64,000 bases of DNA from positions 868,001 to 932,000 of the forward strand of contig JAVFKD010000002.1 of the NCBI GenBank assembly GCA_036429605.1, read 5' to 3'. The DNA is from Cladobotryum mycophilum (lineage: Eukaryota > Ascomycota > Sordariomycetes > Hypocreales > Hypocreaceae). Within the stretch, counting starts at the first letter, position 1; each line of letters begins with the position of its first letter. Below the pieces are notes generated by a model. That model did not search any database and was not told the DNA's origin. It saw nothing but the letters and a program-made list of their open reading frames with translations. The translations under genes and the position numbers were made by a program. Below, piece by piece: positions 10,658-23,410 of the stretch.

Positions 10658-11030
10658 AATGCATTAGAGCAGCAAGTTTGCTGATAGATCAAGTCGTAAC
10701 GCTACCTTTATTCCCCACCAGCACCTTGTCTCCCATGAAATCCTGACAGCAAGCCAAAATGCGTTTGGATAGATTGCATCCTTGTCCAACTGAATTTCCA
10801 TCTATTGATATCACTTCTGCGTGTATCATTATCCCATGGTAGGCCGCATATTATTCATCGCAGTCCTAGCATCGCACGAGCCAGCTTTCCCAAGTAAGCC
10901 AGCAACCCATACACAGCCCCTATACCCATGAAACACCATCTCATATCGATCGCTATTGACAAAACAAGTCTCATTGGTAGCGTAAATAATGCCCAAGATT
11001 CTCCCATTTCAAGAAAAACTCCGCTTGTTA
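10658..11030. other. Convergent 3' region between TRM11 and GID4
   Basis: Holds the two 3' ends. No other feature is supported. Confidence 0.5.
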
Positions 11031-12331
11031 TTACCTGAACTCCAAAGCACTGAAGCATCCCCTATCGGGAACATGCTTCAGCTCCAATTGCTGGAACCTA
11101 GACGTCGCATTGTAAGCCTCCAGTGCCATCGATGGGGGAGCGAGCCTAAGATAGTGCAACTGTAACAACTTACTTCTCGCTCTTAGAATGAAAGTAGATC
11201 CCGCTGACTTCCCCCTTAGTTGATTGAAGCATATATAGTAGAAGCCCTCAAAAGAGGCGCCGGTTATGGTACGAACTCGATGGTCCGGAACCAAAAAGTG
11301 TTCCTTCCATCTCATAAAGATATGCTCCTTCTGTGCGTTATCGGGAATGGGGGTGGGCCCTTTGCGAGCAAGTTTGGAATATGGCCTGAATGCGCCGAAT
11401 TTAGACCAGTGGTTCAAGTCCACTTTGGTATTCGCGCCCCAGTCGTCATGCTGAGTGTAAAAGTTGTATTTCGATCCGATGATTTCGCCTTCAAAGTATG
11501 TCGTAAGCGTTGGGTGGTCCTCGGTCAGCCCTGTTCAAAGAATCGGAGGATTAGCTATGACGCAATAGGAACCCGGGATCCGTGCTATCAAACCTTGGAT
11601 GCGCAAGTAACCACACAAGAAGGATTCGCGCATATCAACATGCTTAATTTCCACCTGCACCTCGTAAACCTGTCTCTCGGATTGCTGCGTGCCGTGAAAC
11701 TTGCTGCCAGGTCGCAGATACGAGGACGGCGAGATGGGAATTGTCTAAAAAGCATTGATTAGTCTGGAGGCTTGCAATATGACGCCCGGCGTATTATTAC
11801 CCTCCGACAAGAATAGTCACTGCCCATGGACGGCGAGCTGTATTCATCGACTTCTGCGTTGGCATATAATGAGTCGCTCATGCCCGTCGAGTTTGGTGTT
11901 AACATTTGGACGCTTCCTATAGTTGTGGAGGATTCGCGGCTCAAGTAAAGGTTATGCTCATCTGCCTGGTGTTTGAGCGAGTCGTCGCCATCTGGCCCAG
12001 TTGACGGTGGGGATGGTGCCATGGTACCACTAGATGGCGGTCTGGGAGATACCGTCGCAGACCTGGAGGAAGGCTCGACAGGCTCTGGATCACTAAATCC
12101 TATTATGTCGTCCGTTGCAAGTCCGCCGCGAGAAGCATCTGATGAATAGGTTGTTGGAGAGGCCACAATCGTAGACGGGCTCGATCGAACTTCCATATCA
12201 CCAGCCCCTTGTCGCGCGGGATCGTCTATCTGTCGGGAAGGTGGATGTGGTTGATCATCAGGACATGTCGGAAAAGCGTATGGGGGCGGTGATGTGGGAT
12301 TAGGAGGTTGGTTAGAAGATGGCGTGGGCAT
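11031..12331 (-). CDS. GID4: GID/CTLH ubiquitin ligase substrate receptor GID4 (VID24), one frame break
   Basis: Four exons on the complement: 11801-12331, 11594-11744, 11174-11530 and 11031-11097, about 368 residues. GID4 recognises Pro/N-degrons of gluconeogenic enzymes for the GID E3 ligase. The first 180 residues are disordered and Pro/Ser-rich. The beta-barrel receptor domain runs from LRPGSKFHGTQQSERQVYEV through MRESFLCGYLRIQGLTEDHPTLTTYFEGEIIG, then HIFMRWKEHFLVPDHRV and TGASFEGFYYICFNQ, to the C-terminal LELKHVPDRGCFSALEFR. In exon 3 a run of five G on the coding strand (11211-11215) is one base short: with six, the frame reads LRGEVSGIYFHSKSEK and joins exon 4 in phase. I took the ATG at 12329-12331 (MPTPSS); an upstream in-frame extension exists but looks like leader sequence. 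Confidence 0.88.
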
Positions 12332-14211
12332 TTTTGAATAGGTAAGGGGATTAGACAATTGAGATGGGTATTCGAAGGTGTCGTTATGTCCAAGGTATGT
12401 TGGTTGACGTAGTAGAGGTTTGGAAACAGTAGCAGTGCACAGCCTGTTCCGTTTGATATCCCGCTCTGCAGTTATGTGTCCAGTCCAGTGCGTTGAAATA
12501 TATACAGGGCCCCCTACCAGCAGTTCCTGCGATGGAAACAAGGATGATCAGCGCCAGTTGCGATCGAGGTGCGACAAGATCATCGAGACTCTGCTGTCTA
12601 AACCCCCAGATGCAGCGGTATCGCTCGTGTAAACTGGGAGGAGCCTTCAAGAACAAGCAACAGCATTCATCGCGTAACCGCAAGGCTATGCGAAAAAGAT
12701 GAACAAAAAAGTAAATGGGCAAAAAAGAAAAACCGTAGAGGGGTCAAGAAAGTACAAGATGTATGGGAGAATAAGAAAGAAGAGGCGAGACGGAAGAGGC
12801 GAGGGAGATGGCCTGGTCTGGATTATCCTCGGAGGCGAAGGTTAGGCCTTGGCTGTATTCGTTGGCGTAGCATCCATTGGAATTTGCTGAAGAGAACTTC
12901 CATCCATGGATACTTGTACCTTGGGTATTGCAGCGAGTGACTTTGACAAGGGGGCTGATGGAGAACTGTCCAGGCTGTCTCAACGCACGACAGCGCAGAA
13001 TGTAGCGACCCAAATGTATCTCTACCTTCTGAACAAGTACCCAACCTACCGCCCGCTCCAGTCCAGCGCAGCAGAAAATGCCAAGGGGGACTTGGAGCGA
13101 TTACAGGGGATATAATAGTAGAATAGGCGGGCATCTCTAGTGGGCTTTGGGGAGGCTTGAGGGGAGACCCAAGATTGGCGGCCCTAGCGGCGTCTAGTGG
13201 CCCTACCAGGCCTTATGTACAGTAACAACCTTGGAAAGATGGGGATTTGCGGAGACAGATAGACCCAGACGGCTTATTATGGGCAACATGGGCAGCGGCG
13301 GGCTAGCAAAGTGGACAACCAGGAGTGGAAATCGGAATGGCTGCCTCAATGTCTGAGTTGGGCAGCGCTGCTACAAGTATCCATGGATGAGTATTCCTCC
13401 CCCCACCACAGTGCACATGTCACCGAACAATTTACTCAAGGTTCCAGAGCAGCATCCATTATGCACTTCGCTTCGATATAAGTACTTGTTAGGTATGTTT
13501 GCAGTTTCGATTACATACTGTCATTCAAGGGTTGCCTTCTAGACCTCTTCCCATTTCTGTCATATAAGCCCTACCGTATCTATGCCAGTCGGCATGATCC
13601 TTATCAGAGTTGTAGGTATCCATATCAAGCATTACGTAGAACTTTCAAATGCGCTCTGTGTGCAATAGCATCTAGAAGTGGCAATTCTGCATTGGGTTAC
13701 CTCTCTTAAGCACACTGAATTTGATATGTTTGGGTTCTTCTTGAGCAGAACCTGAGATGGGAATACATCATCCCTTGCTTTGTGCAGGTACAGTGCTGCC
13801 TATTAGTACGTAGGCAATGACATAATATGACGGCCTGCATCCTTGAATATGTTCAATTGCAGTTAATCATCAATATCAAGTTGGCTAACCTATGCTACTC
13901 CCATCATCACCTACATTAGGATCAAGCGAAGTTATTTAGCCATCTTTAATTTCGTTCTCGTCCTCTGTGTTCTCTATTCACCCTATTCCCCCCCACACAC
14001 ATGTCCTATTTATCGATATTGTCTCCATAGAGACGTACCTGCATCATCCTCATAAACTCGGCCCGAGAAAATTATCCATGCCTCTTCAATTATTCTACAG
14101 GTCGTGTGGATAGCTCGTTCTCAAGCCTGCATAGTGTATTGTCGTACGGGCAATCTTTGCTTCTATAGGGTATCACGGTTTGCCTATTCTCCATCTCGTC
14201 CGTCGTCGCAT
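12332..14211. other. Gene-free stretch between GID4 and Mago
   Basis: About 1.9 kb with no supported gene on either strand. It includes the GID4 upstream region and the Mago 3' side. Short open frames at 12744-13134 show no recognisable protein. Confidence 0.5.
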
Positions 14212-14936
14212 TTAGATGGGCTTAATCTTGAAGTGAAGCGCTATCAAGCTGAAAACAAGGGCCTTGAGATCTTGAACGAGGTAGTAAAAGACTCTAAGAC
14301 CCTCGGGGTCGGCGGATTCGGTGACATCGACCAGGGATCCTATCTTGGCCGTCTAGGCGAGGGTTAGGTGCATGTAATTGCTGCAAGGGGGTCGTTACAA
14401 CGAACCTCAAACGAAATGTGATCTCCTCCCAGCCTAATCTCGAGCTCTTGTCTGCCATCCTTGTTCTTTTGTGGCCACTTGGAGTCGTCTTCCTTGATGA
14501 TCTCGCTGACCTTGATGATGCGCTTAATCTCGTCGATTACAGCCGCACTGACACACACTGAAATGACCGTGTTAGTACTGTAAAGTTGAGGATCATGCAA
14601 AATCGTCCATCGCCGGTGCCGCCCTTTGTATGCCTTACTTTCTTTGCGAATCAAGCTGTCGTTTCTGTAGTTGGAGTTGTTTGCGTATCTTGCAACAGCA
14701 CTTCGTCCATCGCCAACAACACGAAAGTCAAACTCTGCAAAATTTTCGAGTCAGGATTTCGTGTCGAGTAGTGACCTATTTGATCGGAATGCCATACCAA
14801 GAAACTCGTGTCCGAACCGACCCATATGGCCGGAGCTTTCCGAAAATGTTAGTAGCCTGTAAGGAGTCTCTGCTTGTTCGGATGATATGTATACTCACTA
14901 ATACCGGAGGTAAAACTGGTCGTTTGGAGCCGCCAT
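14212..14936 (-). CDS. mago: Mago nashi homolog, exon junction complex core protein
   Basis: Five small exons on the complement: 14899-14936, 14798-14835, 14639-14734, 14406-14557 and 14212-14352, giving 154 residues with all phases consistent. It pairs with Y14/RBM8 in the exon junction complex. The protein reads MAAPNDQFYLRYYSGHMGRF, GHEFLEFDFR, RYANNSNYRNDSLIRKE, EIKRIIKVSEIIKEDDSKWP, GRQELEIRLGGDHISFE, then GLRVFYYLVQDLKALVFSLI and ends LHFKIKPI, the diagnostic Mago C-terminus. There is a short VVGDGRSAVA insertion after FDFR. Introns are 46-104 bases. The length matches the family (about 146-150) apart from that insertion. Confidence 0.95.
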
Positions 14937-15471
14937 GATTATGATCGATGTTCCTGGCAAAGAGCTTCGCCATCTCGTCCCGCGCAAGGCTGCGAGTCAA
15001 GCTTCAAGGTCGCAAATGGTGGGGCATGGCAGAATGTGAGCGGTGTGGCTGAACCCACTCGTAGGTACTTGTGTCGGACAGCATTTCCGCGCTAGAAACA
15101 AGTACCTCTCAAGTCATGTGACCCATCATGCTCTCCTAGAGTCTTGCTAAGTGCCACCTGTTCCAGGAGCCTATCCAGTAGAGCCAGATCATTTGCAAGT
15201 TGAAGTAGCCCAACACCAGAGAGTTGGCCAGTTACCCAGATAACTCTTGGTAACTCTGGCAGCTTCAGCCCTGAATTGGTGCTGCAGGGACAATCTAGCT
15301 AATGGCTCTGGTGAGCTAACATTCTTGTCCATTCCTTTAAGTTAACCTTCAATTCTCAATTGTACTTAAACCCCTTATCCATCCCCCCACCGCCGGCTTG
15401 ACAATACGATTCTGCCAGATCGCCCGCTTTATATCTCCAACCTCCAATCTACAAATACATAATCAGCCAAC
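14937..15471. other. Divergent promoter region, Mago/SEC26
   Basis: Only 535 bases separate the two divergent starts. Nothing else is evident. Confidence 0.5.
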
Positions 15472-18400
15472 ATGTCTGGGTTTCTCGAAAGCGCGTACAG
15501 TCTGGTACACCAGGACAATGCGTCCGATGTACCGTCACTTTCCGATCTGCGCACGCAGCTCGAGAAGGGCACCGATGAGAGCAAGGTCGACACCATGAAG
15601 CGCATCTTGACAGTCATGCTAAACGGTGACCCGATGCCGTCGCTGCTCATGCATATTATCCGATTCGTCATGCCCTCGAAGTATAAGCCACTCAAGAAGC
15701 TTCTTTACTTCTATTACGAGATCTGCCCGAAGCTCGACTCTACCGGAAAGTTGAAGCAGGAAATGATTCTGGTTTGGTAGGTCATAATGTTTCTGTACAA
15801 GCTGCTATGTTGGACCTTGGCTGACTCCTTGAAGCAACGGTATCCGAAATGATCTGCAACACCCGAACGAGTACATCCGTGGAAATACCTTGCGATTCCT
15901 ATGCAAGATGCGAGAGCCAGAGCTTATCGAGCCCCTCCTATCCTCGGCGCGATCCTGCCTTGAACACCGTCATGCATACGTCCGAAAGAATGCTGTCTTT
16001 GCAGTTGCGGCTATTTACTCTCATTCGCCATCTCTTATTCCCGATGCATCAGAGCTCATTGCTACCTTCCTAGAAACTGAGACGGACGCCACATGTAAGA
16101 GGAACGCCTTCGCAGCATTGGCTAGCATCAACCACGACGCCGCGCTTGTTTATCTAAGCTCCGTTTTTGACGGTGTCCCCAACGCAGAGGAGCTTCTGCA
16201 GCTGGCTGAGCTTGAATTTATCCGCAAAGATGCCGTACAGAACTCTCAGAACAAGGTACTAAAACTCACACTATTATACATTGCTAAATTGGATGCTGAC
16301 TGATAATACCAGGCCCGATATCTGCGGCTGATCTTTGACTTACTCGATGCTAGTACCTCCACAGTGGTTTACGAGGCGGCATCATCCCTGACTTCATTGA
16401 CAAATAACCCAGTCGCTGTCAAGGCTGCCGCTGCCAAGTTCATTGAATTGAGCATCAAGGAAGCAGACAACAATGTGAAGCTAATTGTCCTTGACCGAGT
16501 TGACCAACTGCGCAAGAGGAATGAGGGCGTCTTGGATGATCTGACGATGGAGATCCTGCGAGTCCTATCAAGCACGGATATCGACGTACGAAAGAAAGCC
16601 CTAGAGCTGGCCTTGGCCATGGTTTCAAGCAAGAATGTCGAGGAGGTCGTCTTACTACTCAAGAAGGAACTCTCGAAGACCGTCGATCAGGAGTACGAGA
16701 AGAACGCCGAATACCGATCTCTCCTTATTCACTCAATACACCAATGCGCCATCAAGTTCTCCGAAGTTGCTGCTAGCGTTGTGGAGCTCCTCATGGATTT
16801 CATCACCGATTTCACCAATTCTTCCGCTGTCGATGTTATCAACTTTGTCAAGGAGGTTGTCGAGAAGTTCCCTGAGCTTCGAACCACTATTGTCCATCGC
16901 CTCGTCTCCACACTGGGCGAAGTTAGAGCTGGCAAGGTCTACCGAGGAATCATGTGGATCATCGGCGAGTATTCGCTAGAGGAGAAGGATATCCGAGATG
17001 CTTGGAGGGGAATCCGTGCTAGTTTAGGAGAGATTCCTATTGTTGCATCCGAGCAACGGCTGCTGGAGGAGCAAGATACAGATGACAAGACCGACGACCA
17101 AGTCAATGGCAGCTCAAAACCCACAGCCCCTAGTGGATCGCGAAAGGTCCTTGCTGACGGCACATATGCGACGGAAACGGCGCTTACAAGCCAGTCATCT
17201 GCTGCTGCAAAGCTGGAAGCCGTCAAGGCTGCTCAGAAACCTCCTTTGCGACAGCTTATTCTAGATGGAGACTATTATCTTTCCACAGTTCTCTCGTCGA
17301 CTCTGGTCAAGCTTGTGATACGACATTCCGAAATCTCTGCCGATACGGCACGAACCAACGCTTTAAGAGCTGAAGCCATGCTTATTATGATCTCTATTCT
17401 TCGCGTTGGCCAGTCGCAATTCGTCAAGGCGCCCATTGATGAGGATTCTGTTGACCGAATTATGGCTTGTGTGCGCTCGCTCGCCGAGTTCGTGGAGAAG
17501 AAGGAGTTGGAGAGTGTGTGGTTGAATGATACCCGAAAGGCATTCCGTGCCATGGTTCAAGTTGAGGAGAAGAAGCGAGCTGCCAAGGAAGCGTCCGAGA
17601 AGGCCAAGACTGCTGTGCAGGTTGATGATTTGATTCCGATTCGTCAATTGACTAAGAAGAACGCCACCGATGGGCTTGATGGTATTGAGGTGGACTTGGA
17701 GAGGGCGACGGGCGGCGAGGGCGGCGCAGAGGATTTGTCCTCCAAGCTCAGCCGTGTGGTGCAGCTGACTGGTTTCTCCGACCCCGTGTATGCTGAGGCA
17801 TATGTCAAGGTTCACCAGTTTGACATTATTTTGGATGTTCTGCTGGTCAACCAGACTACCGATACTTTGCAGAACCTGTCGGTTGAATTTGCGACCCTCG
17901 GCGACCTCAAGGTTGTGGAGCGACCAACAACACAGAATTTGGGACCCCACGACTTCCACAACGTCCAATGCACCATCAAGGTCTCATCAACAGATACTGG
18001 TGTCATCTTTGGCAACGTAGTTTACGACGGTGCTCACTCGACGGATACGAATGTGGTCATCCTGAACGATGTGCATGTCGACATTATGGACTACATTCAA
18101 CCTGCCACTTGCACAGAGACACAGTTCCGGACCATGTGGACAGAGTTTGAATGGGAGAATAAGGTCAACATTAACTCAAAGGCCAAGTCCCTGCGCGAGT
18201 TCTTGGATCAGCTCATGGCCTGCACTAACATGAACTGCCTGACCCCCGAGGCCAGTCTTCAGGGTGACTGCCAGTTCTTGAGTGCCAACCTCTATGCCCG
18301 CAGTGTATTCGGTAAGTACATTCTGAGTTTCTAGTGTATCATGGAAGATGGCTAACTTTGATGTAGGTGAGGATGCGCTGGCCAATCTCAGCATCGAAAA

Positions 18401-18515
18401 GGAGGGAGAGGATGGACCTATTACCGGTTTCGTGCGGATAAGGAGCAGATCCCAGGGTCTTGCCCTCAGCCTCGGCTCACTCAAGGGTCTCAATAAGATT
18501 GGCTCCTCCGCGTAG
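15472..18515 (+). CDS. SEC26: Coatomer subunit beta (beta-COP)
   Basis: Exons 15472-15776, 15835-16255, 16313-18311 and 18367-18515, 957 residues, the usual size for beta-COP. It is a core subunit of the COPI coat in Golgi-to-ER retrograde traffic. The N-terminal two-thirds is an adaptin-type helical solenoid (RNDLQHPNEYIRGNTLRFLC, then RHAYVRKNAVFAVAAIY, and ARYLRLIFDLLDAS). A linker near residues 500-520 holds the SSKPTAPSGSRKVLADGTYATE segment typical of fungal beta-COP. The C-terminal appendage-like region includes DPVYAEAYVKVHQFDIILDVL and ends LSLGSLKGLNKIGSSA. The gene is divergent from mago with a short shared promoter. Confidence 0.96.
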
Positions 18516-19431
18516 ACTTAATCAATTTCAAATGCGCCAATGTCAAAATTTTTACGTTTATGAGCCGTTGTTTTTGTTTAATGTGTGGAGGGTAGGGATG
18601 TTGTACTGCCTTGTAGTAGATTTACTAGAACGGTGGGATTTGGGACGTTTACGATAGCTGTGAAAAGGAGTCAGAGGGGGGAGGGAGGGAATATTCTCGG
18701 TGCATGGGCGAAAAAAGCTACGATGGGTGATTAGTGGCCTGTTTTTCCCTTTTGTCGCAATCAGCACACCAAAAAATTATACGGATGTTATGCATGATGG
18801 TAGAAGACTAGGATGTAGACGGCAAATTCGACAATGTTCACGAACTTGAACGATTTCTTCACGGTGCGTGTGTGTGTATCTGTGACAAGTAATTTTTAGA
18901 ATATGCCACGAAGGGCAATGGTGCTTGCTATTAATATATAATTTCCGAGGGCATCCTGCCTCTACGACAGTTAAAACACATAACTTCGTCTTTCCATGAG
19001 GCATTACCCAGACTCATGGATATAGCATCATGTTGTGTAAGCTGCTAGATACAACCCCCCTTAAAAAGGCGGGGTATTGAGAGTCTGGAGACTTTGCACT
19101 CGTCTCAAAAAAGCATGATATAACGAGGATCGAAAGCAGAGATGATGATGAAAAAAATGAAAAAAATGCGGTTGCTCCTTTAAACTCCGGCAGTCCCAAG
19201 AGAAAAGGGTGGGGTATTATCCAGACATGGCCAAAACAGATTTGGAAAAAAGAGGCGAGCTTGAGAACGTGAGCCTCAAAGGCTGCTTTGCTTCTCAAGC
19301 TGTTTGCATTATAGCTATGAGGGGAGAGAAGGGTGATTAGAGCAGATTTTAGGATCTGAAGGCGGTAATAGAGAAGCGAGATGGTGAGTCGTGTGATGTA
19401 TTTCTCCCAGGGTTGCAGGGTGGCCAGAGAA
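18516..19431. other. Convergent 3' region between SEC26 and the UBTD-type gene
   Basis: No supported gene. A 142-codon open frame on the complement (19014-19442) overlaps the UBTD stop codon and has no recognisable domain, so I read it as 3' untranslated sequence. Confidence 0.5.
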
Positions 19432-20456
19432 CTACCGGCCAAAGATCATGGCATTGACAACGTGGCCGGTTTGCCATCCTTGGGTCTCGAGTGATGCATT
19501 TTCTCTGAGCATTTTGCCCATGTATGCTATCCTGATGTTCTTATTGGAGGCCTGAGTTGACATTTGTTAGCGGAGGGTACAATATTAAAAGTGGAGGGTC
19601 TTGAGCTATAACAAGTAGGCCGGAGCTAAGACTTACAGAGGCCTTTTCAGCAATCTTCTTAACAATGCTTTTGACCTTGTCTGACTTGTGAATGGTAATT
19701 AGGATGTCCTTTCCGGTGTCACTAAGCCGTGCTCGGAGGGTAATGGTTTCTCGCTCCTCAAGGATGCCTTTGCCTTTTTCTTCCCTCCTCCTCTCGGCAT
19801 CTTCCAAGTCGGCATCGTCGTCGTCTTCGCCGGCGGTGTCCTCTCCAGCAAGGGACAAGTCTCGCTTGCCGTCTTCATCATTGATGATGTTATCTGGATC
19901 AGCGACTATCCATTCGGGAAGAGGATACAAGTTTCCTAGAGGATCGTAGGCGCCGTTGACGAGATCACCGGTTGGTAATGAGATTTCGGCGGCATCGATG
20001 ATGGACTGCGCTGTCGCTAGACCACTGCTTTCGTCCTGCGAGTCCCCGGAGACAGGCTCCCAGAGAGCCCGCAAGGCAGCGTGCAGTGTCTGCCAGATCT
20101 CAGGACGACCTGTCACCCTGGTATCGAAGAACTCTGCACGCTCCTTTACAAGCTCGCGTCTGGTCCATTGTCTTCTAGTCGATGTCCATACGTGTCGCCT
20201 CAGGGGTCTGTTCAGGTGCTGGCCGAGTGGATCCTGATCTCGTCGACGGCGACGGCCCGGCTGGGTGTCTTCTACTGTGGGAGTCGCAGGAAGAGGGTTG
20301 ATTGCTCGAGACGATGCATCAGGGGCACCGCCAGGATAGGGCGAATTTGGGCCGGTAGGGCGAGAGAAGCAGCAGCCCTGGAAGAAGGATGATTGTCAGT
20401 TTTCTGTGGAAAGCGCCGTCGGACATTGAAGCGAAGGGTGTGACAAGACCTACCAT
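19432..20456 (-). CDS. UBTD1/2-type ubiquitin-like protein with N-myristoylation signal
   Basis: Three exons on the complement: 20454-20456 (only the ATG), 19637-20377 and 19432-19551, giving 287 residues. The spliced N-terminus is MGCCFSRPTGPN: glycine 2 with two cysteines is a myristoylation plus palmitoylation signal, also typical of UBTD proteins. The UBD domain includes RRELVKERAEFFDTRVTGRPEIWQTLH, AQSIIDAAEISLPTGDL and GAYDPLGNLYPLPEWIV. A strongly acidic segment (TAGEDDDDADLEDAERRREEK) precedes a C-terminal ubiquitin-like fold: TITLRARLSDTGKDILITI, KSIVKKIAEKAS, IRIAYMGKMLRENASLE and HVVNAMIF. The known vertebrate relatives bind ubiquitin-conjugating enzymes; the fungal role is not established. 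An intron directly after the initiator ATG is unusual. Confidence 0.88.
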
Positions 20457-22292
20457 GATGAATGATGAGGACGAGGACGAGGATGTTGGATTACTTGGTG
20501 AGTCAACTCAAAGAGGCGTGTTCTGGAGTAGTGACGTCTGATGTATTCGCCAACTCCATGCCAATCTGGTTCTGTTGCCAGAGTCGTGGCTGTCGAGGAC
20601 CTCGTGACGCAACAGGAGGAATTGCGATGATGGTGGGTCCAATGCAGGGAAGAATGATGGGGTCCTATCCTGTGCCTGTCTTGTGCCTGTCCTGTGTCGC
20701 TGCAATGAGGCGACGAATCAAAACAAATATTCGGATCTCGCGAAAGTGCGACGTTTTGTCTGGAGCGCGTACTCGGTAATGCAGTAGAAACAGTGGAAAT
20801 GACCTGGCGTTTTCTGATACCGGATCAGGCCGCGATTGTGGGGAGTCTCTTTTATTTGAGGTGGGGAGGATGGACGTCGATGGATGACACGGCGATCAAG
20901 GGATCTGGGTCAGGGTCTAAGTATAGATTAGATGGGTGGACGGAAGAGCGTAGTAGTCTCAGTAAAAATAGCGTGGTGGTGGTGGAGGATGTCAGGCGTT
21001 GATTAGTTTGGCATGTTTGACAAGGAGAAAGGAAAGGGGTAAAGAAAGAGGTGGGTGAGTGAGGAGGCGAAGAACAAGAGGAGGGAAGAAAAAATAAATA
21101 AAGAAACTTGGGAAATGAGTGAAAGAGGAGGAAGAAGAAGAAGAAGAACAGAGAGGTGGTGTTGATGTTGATGTAAAGAGAGGTTGCCCGTACAAAGTAC
21201 ATTCATGGGTTGAGGCTAAAGTTGTACAAGTACAACTCCACGGTACTAATAATGACGGGATTGGAACAGGGGACATGGACATGACGGCAGCGCAGTACTT
21301 GTAGTGACTTGACACTTTTGTTAGCAGCCTGTTAGTAGCCCGTTAGCAGTCCGTTCAAGCCTGGAGACGCCATCTACAAGTATCTATACCTAGGTATTTT
21401 ATTCTACCTGCACCCACTATAGTCTTTTCAACTCGTCAACCTGACAATGGAACAATTCACCAAAGCGCTGAAGACGCTGCCTGGAGTACTACCTACTAGG
21501 TACCTAGACATGTTTTAATTTCTTAACACTTTAATACGAGCTGTCGAATCCTCTCCTCGTACCGATCTCGGTGCCGTCATACAACTAGTGGGTGTACACA
21601 TGTTCTCGCAGTGTGACGGTCCTGTGGTCATGCTTCGCCCTTGTCAATTGTCAGATGCCCGCTCCCCCTGTTGCCCCTGCAGCGTCGTGACCTTTTTTTA
21701 TCCTACCAATGGGCCGATGCGATATGCAAGGGAGAAAAGGGCTATGACTGGCGCCAATTTCAAACACTTGCATATTATCCATCCGTCTGTTTAGGTATCA
21801 TTTGCTCGTCAGTTCATAGCGGGCCGTGCAGCGCAAGTCTTCTGCGGCCTACGGAGTTTTGCAGGGCCAATCCCTGAAGGGGTAGCCAAGCGTGGGTGGG
21901 CTTGAGTTCATTCACCGAGGTGAGAAGCCTCTTTTGCTTCTTACCCTTTGGCCTCACCGAGATCCCTCACCTTGTTCAACGTTTCACCAAGCCAAAATCT
22001 GAAATCGATCATCTTTCAAGAACCGATTTCATTGTCTTGCCCCGATTTGGTAACCCTTCATCTTTTCAACCATCACACTAAACTTTCTTTGTTCCGTTGT
22101 ATCATCAGATTCCACCTGATCCATCGCCTTGGTTTTGTCTCATCTCATTCTGCGCTCAGTCTTTCTCGACTCGGTTTCAGCCACGTGCCGACGTTGTGTC
22201 TGAGCGTGCCCAATCATCACTCAAGGTTCACAATAATTCATTCATTGTTGAACCGCTATAACATCGTATTGCATTTGCATCTAGCTGTCATC
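20457..22292. other. Divergent intergenic region, UBTD-type gene / dim-5
   Basis: About 1.8 kb without a supported gene. It contains a long purine-rich tract on the plus strand at about 21020-21180 (pyrimidine-rich leader on the UBTD side) and a conventional leader before the dim-5 ATG. Confidence 0.5.
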
Positions 22293-23410
22293 ATGGAAGG
22301 GGCCACAAGAAGACACTTTTTCCATCATGGGAAACCAGTATGTTCAACACAACTCAAGTCATCAAGTAGACAGGCTAAAAGACTAGCAATAGGAATATGA
22401 GATTGAACGAGAACACTGCCATTGGTGCCAGATCCGCTCATTTCCAACGCACAAAGAAATACCCATCACAATCGTGAACGAAGTGGACGAGGCCGTCCTA
22501 CCACCAAATTTTCGATTCATCGATCGCGTGGTCTTGGGCGAGGGTGTCGAGGCCGCCGAGGATAGTTTCCGCAGTGGTTGCTCGTGTGGCAGCGATAGTG
22601 ACTGCCAGTATGTTAATTGTCTCTGCCTAGCAGACCTTGATGAGGACGACGAGGACGACGATGATGAAGACGGAATAGATAGGGATGAGAGTAAAAAAGC
22701 CTATGCTTACCACACCCACGGCGTAAAGGCTGAGCTGCTGCGGTCAAGGCTCCTGAGCTCGAAACTACCACTATATGAATGTCATGCCGGATGTTCCTGC
22801 TCACAAGACTGCCCAAATCGGGTCGTCGAGCGCGGGCGGACTGTCCCGCTGCAGATATTCCGGACCAAGGATCGAGGATGGGGTACGTATGGAATAGAAG
22901 CACCTCGTTTTATCGCAACCAGCTAACTGGATAATGCAAATAGGGGTTCGATCACAGGTGGCTATAAAAAAGGGCCAATTCGTTGATCGTTACTTGGGCG
23001 AGATCATTACCTCGGCCGAAGCCGACCGCCGTCGTGCTGCCTCTGCCTTTTCTCAGCGCAAGGACGTCTACCTTTTTGCTCTCGACAAGTTTACTAGCCC
23101 GGAGTCTCTCGATCCGCGTCTAAAAGGGCCACCTCTCGAAGTGGACGGTGAATTTTTGTCTGGCCCCACCCGCTTCATCAACCACTCTTGCGATCCCAAT
23201 TTGCGTATCTTTGCCCGAGTAGGTGACCATGCGGATAAGCACATTCACGACCTAGCTTTGTTCGCCATCAATGATATACCGCGTGGTGAAGAGCTTACAT
23301 TTGACTATGTGGATGGAGTCACCGAGGACGCAGGCGAGCCCGATGGGAATGTCGGAGACATGGCAAAGTGTCTTTGTGGGAGTCGAAAGTGCAGAGGATA
23401 CTTGTGGTGA
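22293..23410 (+). CDS. dim-5: Histone H3 lysine-9 methyltransferase, DIM-5/Clr4 (SUV39) type
   Basis: Exons 22293-22337, 22393-22882 and 22944-23410, 333 residues. It trimethylates H3K9, marking heterochromatin; in Neurospora this directs DNA methylation of RIP-mutated repeats. The start EGATRRHFFHHGKP and CHWCQIRSFPTH, then NFRFID, align with DIM-5. The pre-SET zinc cluster spans SGCSCGSDSDCQYVNCLC to YECHAGCSCSQDCPNRVVERG. The SET domain follows, with FVDRYLGEIIT, RFINHSCDPN (about residues 256-264) and DLALFAINDIPRGEELTFDY. The post-SET motif is CLCGSRKCRGYLW at the extreme C-terminus. No chromodomain is present, as in DIM-5. An acidic DEDDEDDDDEDG insertion splits the pre-SET region. Confidence 0.97.

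Noticed and set aside
17363..17968. 201-codon open frame opposite SEC26
   Set aside because: Antisense to the conserved beta-COP coding sequence, with no recognisable motif.
19014..19442. 142-codon open frame after the UBTD-type gene
   Set aside because: Overlaps the end of the UBTD coding sequence on the same strand in another frame and has no domain; fits 3' untranslated sequence.
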